A stretch of 64,000 bases of DNA from Trametes villosa (taxonomy: Eukaryota > Basidiomycota > Agaricomycetes > Polyporales > Polyporaceae): the NCBI GenBank assembly GCA_002964805.2, contig PUDQ02000001.1, forward strand, positions 7,588,001-7,652,000, given 5' to 3'. Shown one piece after another: positions 59,729-64,000 of the stretch. Position 1 is the stretch's first letter; the number at the start of each line of letters is the position of its first letter. The translations under genes were made by a program, and so were the position numbers. The notes under the pieces are model-generated. The model was not told where the DNA came from. It did not search any database and saw only the letters and a list, made by a program, of their open reading frames with translations.

Positions 59729-61013
59729 TTACAGTCCCATGCGCTCCGCCAACGTCCGGTCCGCGCCGTTTCCGTGATCGTCGTTGTTGCTATTACCATT
59801 GCTATTGCCGTTTGTCCGTCGACCTCTGCGACCGCCGCCGCCACCACCCCCGCCCCCAGATCCGCCTTTACCTCCGCCGCCGCCACCACCGTTTCCATTG
59901 CGGCGGGACGACCTGTCTTGGTCACGGTCGCGGTCCCGCTCACGTTCACGCTCCCGCTCACGATTCCGAGCACGGTCACTGGGCCGGTCGCGCTCTCGGT
60001 CGCGATCCCGGTCCTTCTCGCGCTCCCTATCGTGATGGGGCGGGCGGTCACGCTCCCGTACGGGGGACCGGAGTCGAGACCGAGCATCGTCGTCGACCTC
60101 CATCTTAACCCCGTCGACAGGCTTCCTGTCCACAGAGGCGCGACTGTCGCGCGACACTCCTCGAGGAGTCGCATTTGCTGCGGAAAGGTGGGGCTTTGGT
60201 GGAATCGGTAGGGGGGTATTGGATGTAGTGGGGGACATCTGCGGCTCGGAAAGACGGGGCTTTTTGTGGGCACGAGGCCCTGTAGGCGGAAGCTTCCCAG
60301 AGCCATTCGCGCCCATAGACATATGAGGCGGAGCTTGGTGGTTCCGCGGTGCAGGGGAGGGCTGGTGAGGAGGATGATGAGGTTGACGCCCGTGTGCTTG
60401 GAGCAGCGCGTCTTGCGACTTGTCCAGTTCGGCGCTATAGGAGGGCCATGGTGAGCGGCAGATGCAACTACGATGGGAGGATACACCTACGTAAGACTGG
60501 CGATGACTTGGTGAGACTCTGCGATAACCACGGCCTGTCAAACTCGTCGCAGCTGGGAGAGGTACGCGCTTAACACACCTCTGAGCGCTCCCTCTAACTT
60601 CTGGACGACTCGTCTGAGGGCACGGACGTCCTCCTTCAGTCTCCCAGTCTCTCCTGTTCTCAATATTTCGTATAGCTCGTCGTTCTCTTCCTGGAGAATC
60701 TTCGTCCTCTGCACGAGAGCAGTCGTGACCGAGCTCGAGCCGGATGTGGCGGAGGTGGAGTGCTGATTCAAATGGGGCAAGAGCAGCGACATCAATGCTG
60801 GCGGGATAGTTGTCGGCTCCGTGGTCGATGGTGGGGGCTGGGTCGCGAGGAACTGCCGAAGGTGAGTGACCTCATCCTGGCACGCGTCGGGGGTTCAGCG
60901 GGACGCGCTATCAGCTGAGGCGACTTCATACGCACGGTGAGCTCTGCGACCTGCGCGTCGCGCTGGCGCAGCAGCGTTTCCAGTTCCAACTCTCGCGGCG
61001 TTGGGGGGTCCAT
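59729..61013 (-). CDS. WTAP/Mum2-like coiled-coil protein
   Basis: Four exons, 61013-60936, 60876-60579, 60518-60491 (28 nt) and 60434-59729 (369 residues). The N-terminal half is coiled coil: ELETLLRQRDAQVAELTDEV, then LVQRTKILQEENDELYEILR, TGETGRLKEDVRALRRVVQK and LEGALRESHQVIASLTAELD, ending KSQDALLQAHGR. The wording RxxxLQEENDELY..L..G....L...V..L......L..S...I..L..EL...Q resembles WTAP/Mum2, adaptor of the mRNA N6-methyladenosine writer. The C-terminus is disordered: an Arg/Asp/Glu dipeptide region (REREREREREDRDRDQDR-like, residues ~270-320), a poly-Gly stretch and Asn/Gly repeats. Without a database search WTAP identity is a hypothesis; the gene model and coiled coil are secure. Confidence 0.8.
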
Positions 61014-62071
61014 GGCGGGGAAAGAGGAGGACGGCGCGTCCCTGGCTAGCGGGCGAGTCGGAGTGTGAGAGAGCGCGAGAGAGCAAGTCGACTCCGCCTC
61101 GAACCGCCCCGCGAATCTGGCCACGTGGCTCCCGCGTGAGCGCGTCTTGTACGGCGATCCACTTCCTCGATCGGGCTGCCTTTGCGACATATCTACCGCG
61201 CCAATATTGTCTACTCCTCGAGTACTTGCTCTACAGGCTGGCCTTCTGGTCTCATTTGCATCGCACTTGCGACGAGCTGAGGTGTGTGGTATGGTATCCA
61301 AGCAACCAAGGTTCCCCGCCGCATGTTCGTAGCTCCCACAGCCTGATAGGCCTTTCTCTCGCCGGACATTTGAGTGGTCGCGGTCACCAGCGTTGTGAGG
61401 GACTATGTCTGTTCGCACACCGCACGCTCCGTGAGTACATGTGCATCGTAGGGAGGAGCACAGTGCCTGCAGCATGCCCAGACGAACGCGCGGCTGTGGA
61501 TATCTGTATAGCTTCGCGGTCGTGCATCATGTTCCATGTCGTAGCGAAACCCCGGATTACAGGCACACCTTCTCCTAAACTCGCCAACGGGCAGAAGATG
61601 CAGAAGTACCAAGCGAGCAAATCAGCGTACTACAGCGCGGTACCTACCCGCCCTTCAGTTCAGGATACATAACTCGACAGAATCAAAGTAGGACTTGCAC
61701 ATCTTCTGTGTGGCCCGTACTGACTACGATCTGTCAGGCACGGGGACGCGCGAGCCGCCATTCTACCAGCTTCTCTCAGCGACGCCGTGTGGGACTCATC
61801 AACAGTGCGTCTAATTAAGTTTTAGGCGGCTCACAGAGCGCAGTATCCTCGTCGTGCGCGCGAAATCTCACTACCACTTTCCTGGAGGTTGAGATAGTAC
61901 TGGCGGCGGCCTATTCGTACTACTGCTACTACTGGCGACTGGCGGCACTGCTTTCCCCCTTGACATTTCTCTGTTCCCACACACACTATCCAAGCCGGCG
62001 GCGATGAAGACGATTGACAGCTGCAGTGCCATCAACGATGCCGTAGTTCGTTCGCATCAGATGCAACAATG

Positions 62072-62079
62072 CTATATAG
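62072..62079 (+). promoter_or_regulatory. TATA-like element
   Basis: CTATATAG lies 70 bp upstream of the glutaminase ATG and 12 bp before the putative leader intron. If the leader intron is real, transcription must start before 62091, which leaves little room after this box, so its role is uncertain. Confidence 0.25.
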
Positions 62080-62090
62080 TCGTCGGCCAA

Positions 62091-62140
62091 GTAAGTCGAC
62101 CTGCCTGCTACTACATCCCTGCTTAACTCCGCGCATCTAG
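62091..62140 (+). other. Putative 5' leader intron of the glutaminase gene
   Basis: A consensus GTAAGT donor at 62091, a TTAAC branch-like motif and a CATCTAG acceptor ending at 62140 outline a 50-nt intron that ends eight bases before the start codon at 62149. Size and motifs match the coding introns of this genome. Confidence 0.5.
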
Positions 62141-62148
62141 GCAACGCG

Positions 62149-64000
62149 ATGCTGCTCATCGTCGTCCTTGCAACTTGCTGCGCCTACTTGGCCCCGGCAC
62201 TGGCGGCTACCCCCTGGACTGTGACACCGTTCAATCCTCCAAGCGTCCCTCTTGCTGTGCGATCTCCCTACCTATCTGCGTGGCTGAATCAAGGGAAAGG
62301 CGCTGCGTTAAATGACGTCTGGCCCAGTTTCTGGACGGGTACTGTGAGTAGCTCATAAAACTGACCTATCCGGTGCTCAAGTCTACACTCTAGATTTTGG
62401 GATGGGCGGGCTTTGCCAAAGTGGACGGGACAGCGTATACCTGGCTCGGCACGCCTGGGTTACCGGCGGGAGTGAACACCACCAAGGCCACGCAGAAGAG
62501 TCTCGAGGTTAGCAGCTCTCAGTATCGAGGACGCATATCGAGCTGACGCTTGGCATCGCAGATCACTTCAACACAGAGTATCTTTGTGATGACGGCCGGC
62601 CCTGTCGATCTGACTATCACATTCCTCAGCCCCGTCGAGGTAAGCGTTGTTTGACCAAAAGGTGCATCCTCTCGTTCATCCTGCTATCCACGCAGCCTGC
62701 CGATCCCGTGAACCAATCACTCCCGTTCTCTTACCTCTCTGTCTCTGCGTCCTCGAACGACGGGAAAGACCACAGCGTCCAGGTATACTCTGACATCAGC
62801 GCCGAATGGATCACCGGAGACAACAGTCTGGAAGCTCAATGGAGTACCACGACGGGAGACATCATCACGCATCAAGTTCAGTTGGCAGTGCAAAGCGCAT
62901 ATACGGAGATCAAGGATCACATTCAGCGTGCGTCGATGATACTCTATGAAGTCAAACGGGAACCATAGGCTGACGGCGCTCCCAGACGGAATGGCATACC
63001 ACTCAACCTTGAATGTGCGTATGACGTTTGGTCAGGTGTGGCAGAGGACTGACAAATCGTTCAGACCAAGGGCACGACACACCAAACGGGGCAAGATATC
63101 GTCGTACGGTCACAGTTCGTCAACAACGGCCTGCTCCTGAACACGCAAGACGCAAACTTCCGCGTTGTCTCGAACAATTGGCCGGTCTTCGCGCTGTCTC
63201 ACGACCTCGGTAACGTCAACTCCGCGTCTGCGCCAGTTGTCTTCTCTGTGGGGCACGTCCGAGACCCAGCCGTTCAATACATTGTGGCGAACAACCAGCT
63301 GCAGCCCCGAAGCCTCGCCTTCTGGTCGCGGTTCCCGGTCATCAACGCTGCAGTGAGTTTCTTGCCTCAGGCGCTACCAACGCTTCGCTGATTATCTCTC
63401 AGATTTCAGCGTTCCTCAACGACTACAGCAATGCTGTAGTGCGAGCGAACGCTTTTGACGCCCAGGTCAACAAGGACGCATCGAAGATCTCAGACGACTA
63501 CGCATCTCTCGTCGCTGTCTCGATCAGGCAAACCTTCGGTGCCACTGAGCTCACCATTCCCGGAACGAACTCGGGGAACTTCAACGCATCAGACGTCCTG
63601 ATGTTCATGAAAGGTGCGAATATCGCGTCTTGGTTGCGACCGTACGTTGACTAACTCCGTGTGCAGAGATATCCAGCGACGGCGTAAGTGGATCTGCCGG
63701 ATTCTCAGTAGCTATGATGCTCAAAGACATACAGAACGTCAATACCGCCGACGTCATCTTCCCGGCATGGCCTCTCTTTCTCTACATCAACCCCACCATG
63801 GGGAAGCAACTACTGCTTCCTCTGCTCGAGTACCAAGCTACAGGCCAGTACCCGAACACTTGGGCGGTGCACGATGTTGGTCAGTCTGAGCATCTCGCGC
63901 CTCGATGTCTTTCTTTACAGCTCACACTCTAACTAGGCGCACATTACCCCAACGCGACGGGACACAACGATGGTATGTTCCGGTATTGCGTGTATTGATA
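62149..64000 (+). CDS. gtaA: Secreted glutaminase GtaA-like (DUF5127/DUF4965/DUF1793), 5' part
   Basis: Extracellular L-glutaminase releasing ammonium and glutamate in nitrogen scavenging, by homology to Aspergillus GtaA. Ten exons are visible: 62149-62343, 62394-62507, 62562-62639, 62696-62927, 62986-63014, 63065-63352, 63403-63613, 63667-63683 (17 nt), 63735-63879 and 63937-63972; a GTATGT donor at 63973 shows that the gene continues past the edge. Signal peptide: MLLIVVLATCCAYLAPALAA. Family blocks: FNPPSVPLAVRSPYLSAWLN, WPSFWTGTILGWAGFAKVDG, YTWLGTPG, LPFSYLSVSASSNDGKDHSV, then DYASLVAVSIRQTFGATEL, VNTADVIFPAWPLFLYINP and QYPNTWAVHDVGAHYPNATG, ending HNDG at the edge. Exon 4-5 junction gives HIQHGMAYHS, slightly shorter than relatives. 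The Met at 62149 immediately precedes the hydrophobic signal, supporting this start. Confidence 0.94.

Larger units (their letters stand above)
61014..62148. promoter_or_regulatory. Divergent promoter region, coiled-coil protein / glutaminase
   Basis: 1.1 kb between divergent starts. Plus 61001-61672 is an open frame partly antisense to the coiled-coil gene and lacks any domain, so it is not called. The 150 bp before 62149 carry a TATA-like box and a probable leader intron (listed separately). Confidence 0.45.

Noticed and set aside
61001..61672. 223-codon plus-strand open frame
   Set aside because: Its first part is antisense to exon 1 of the coiled-coil gene and the rest matches no family.

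Overview
The window reads as nuclear DNA of a filamentous basidiomycete, most likely an agaricomycete such as a polypore. The evidence is short introns (mostly 50-70 nt, GTRNGT donors), GC-rich coding sequence, close gene spacing on both strands, a DUF6535-type membrane protein typical of mushroom-forming fungi, and fungal versions of Sch9, Far11/STRIP, Avo2, Dre2, Med18 and NPC1. No virus, transposon, tRNA, rRNA or CRISPR array was recognised. I rebuilt 23 gene models by matching splice donors, acceptors and reading-frame phase by hand. Two are cut by the window edges.

Layout. 1-9.5 kb: Sch9-type AGC kinase (-, cut at left edge), a small membrane protein (-), a forkhead factor (+), Mediator subunit Med18 (+), HIT zinc-finger snoRNP factor Bcd1 (-) and Fe-S factor Dre2 (-). 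9.9-22.5 kb: mitochondrial cytochrome-b5-reductase/Cyc2-like flavoprotein (-), C2H2 zinc-finger factor (+), candidate ribonucleotide-reductase inhibitor (-), NPC1-type sterol transporter (+), RNPS1-like SR protein (-) and diphthamide enzyme Dph1 (+). 22.8-33.8 kb: 17-exon Far11/STRIP1 subunit (-), cyclin-like protein (+), DUF6535 membrane protein (+). 34.7-41.4 kb: STEEP1/UPF0428-like protein (-), Avo2-like ankyrin protein (+), GPH-type sugar transporter (+), Dph6 diphthine-ammonia ligase (-, its 3' end at 41362). 44.2-53.5 kb: E1 enzyme Uba1 (+), Rap1-type Myb protein (-), GH18 chitinase (-). 53.5-59.7 kb is gene-poor with one tentative Ser/Pro-rich ORF. 59.7-64 kb: WTAP/Mum2-like coiled-coil protein (-) and a secreted GtaA-type glutaminase (+, cut at right edge).

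Most genes are housekeeping and are not a co-functional cluster. Some themes recur. Three point at TOR/nutrient/STRIPAK signalling (Sch9, Avo2-like, Far11). Two are diphthamide-pathway enzymes (Dph1, Dph6). Several gene pairs share short divergent promoters: RNR-inhibitor/NPC1, RNPS1/DPH1, STEEP1-like/AVO2-like and DPH6/UBA1. I did not find a convincing undescribed multi-gene system. The best leads are splicing oddities (GC-AG introns, 17-23 nt exons, an intron whose retention would truncate Dph6 at a domain boundary), the fungal STEEP1-like gene, and the unexplained 3.8-kb GC-rich stretch at 55.9-59.7 kb.
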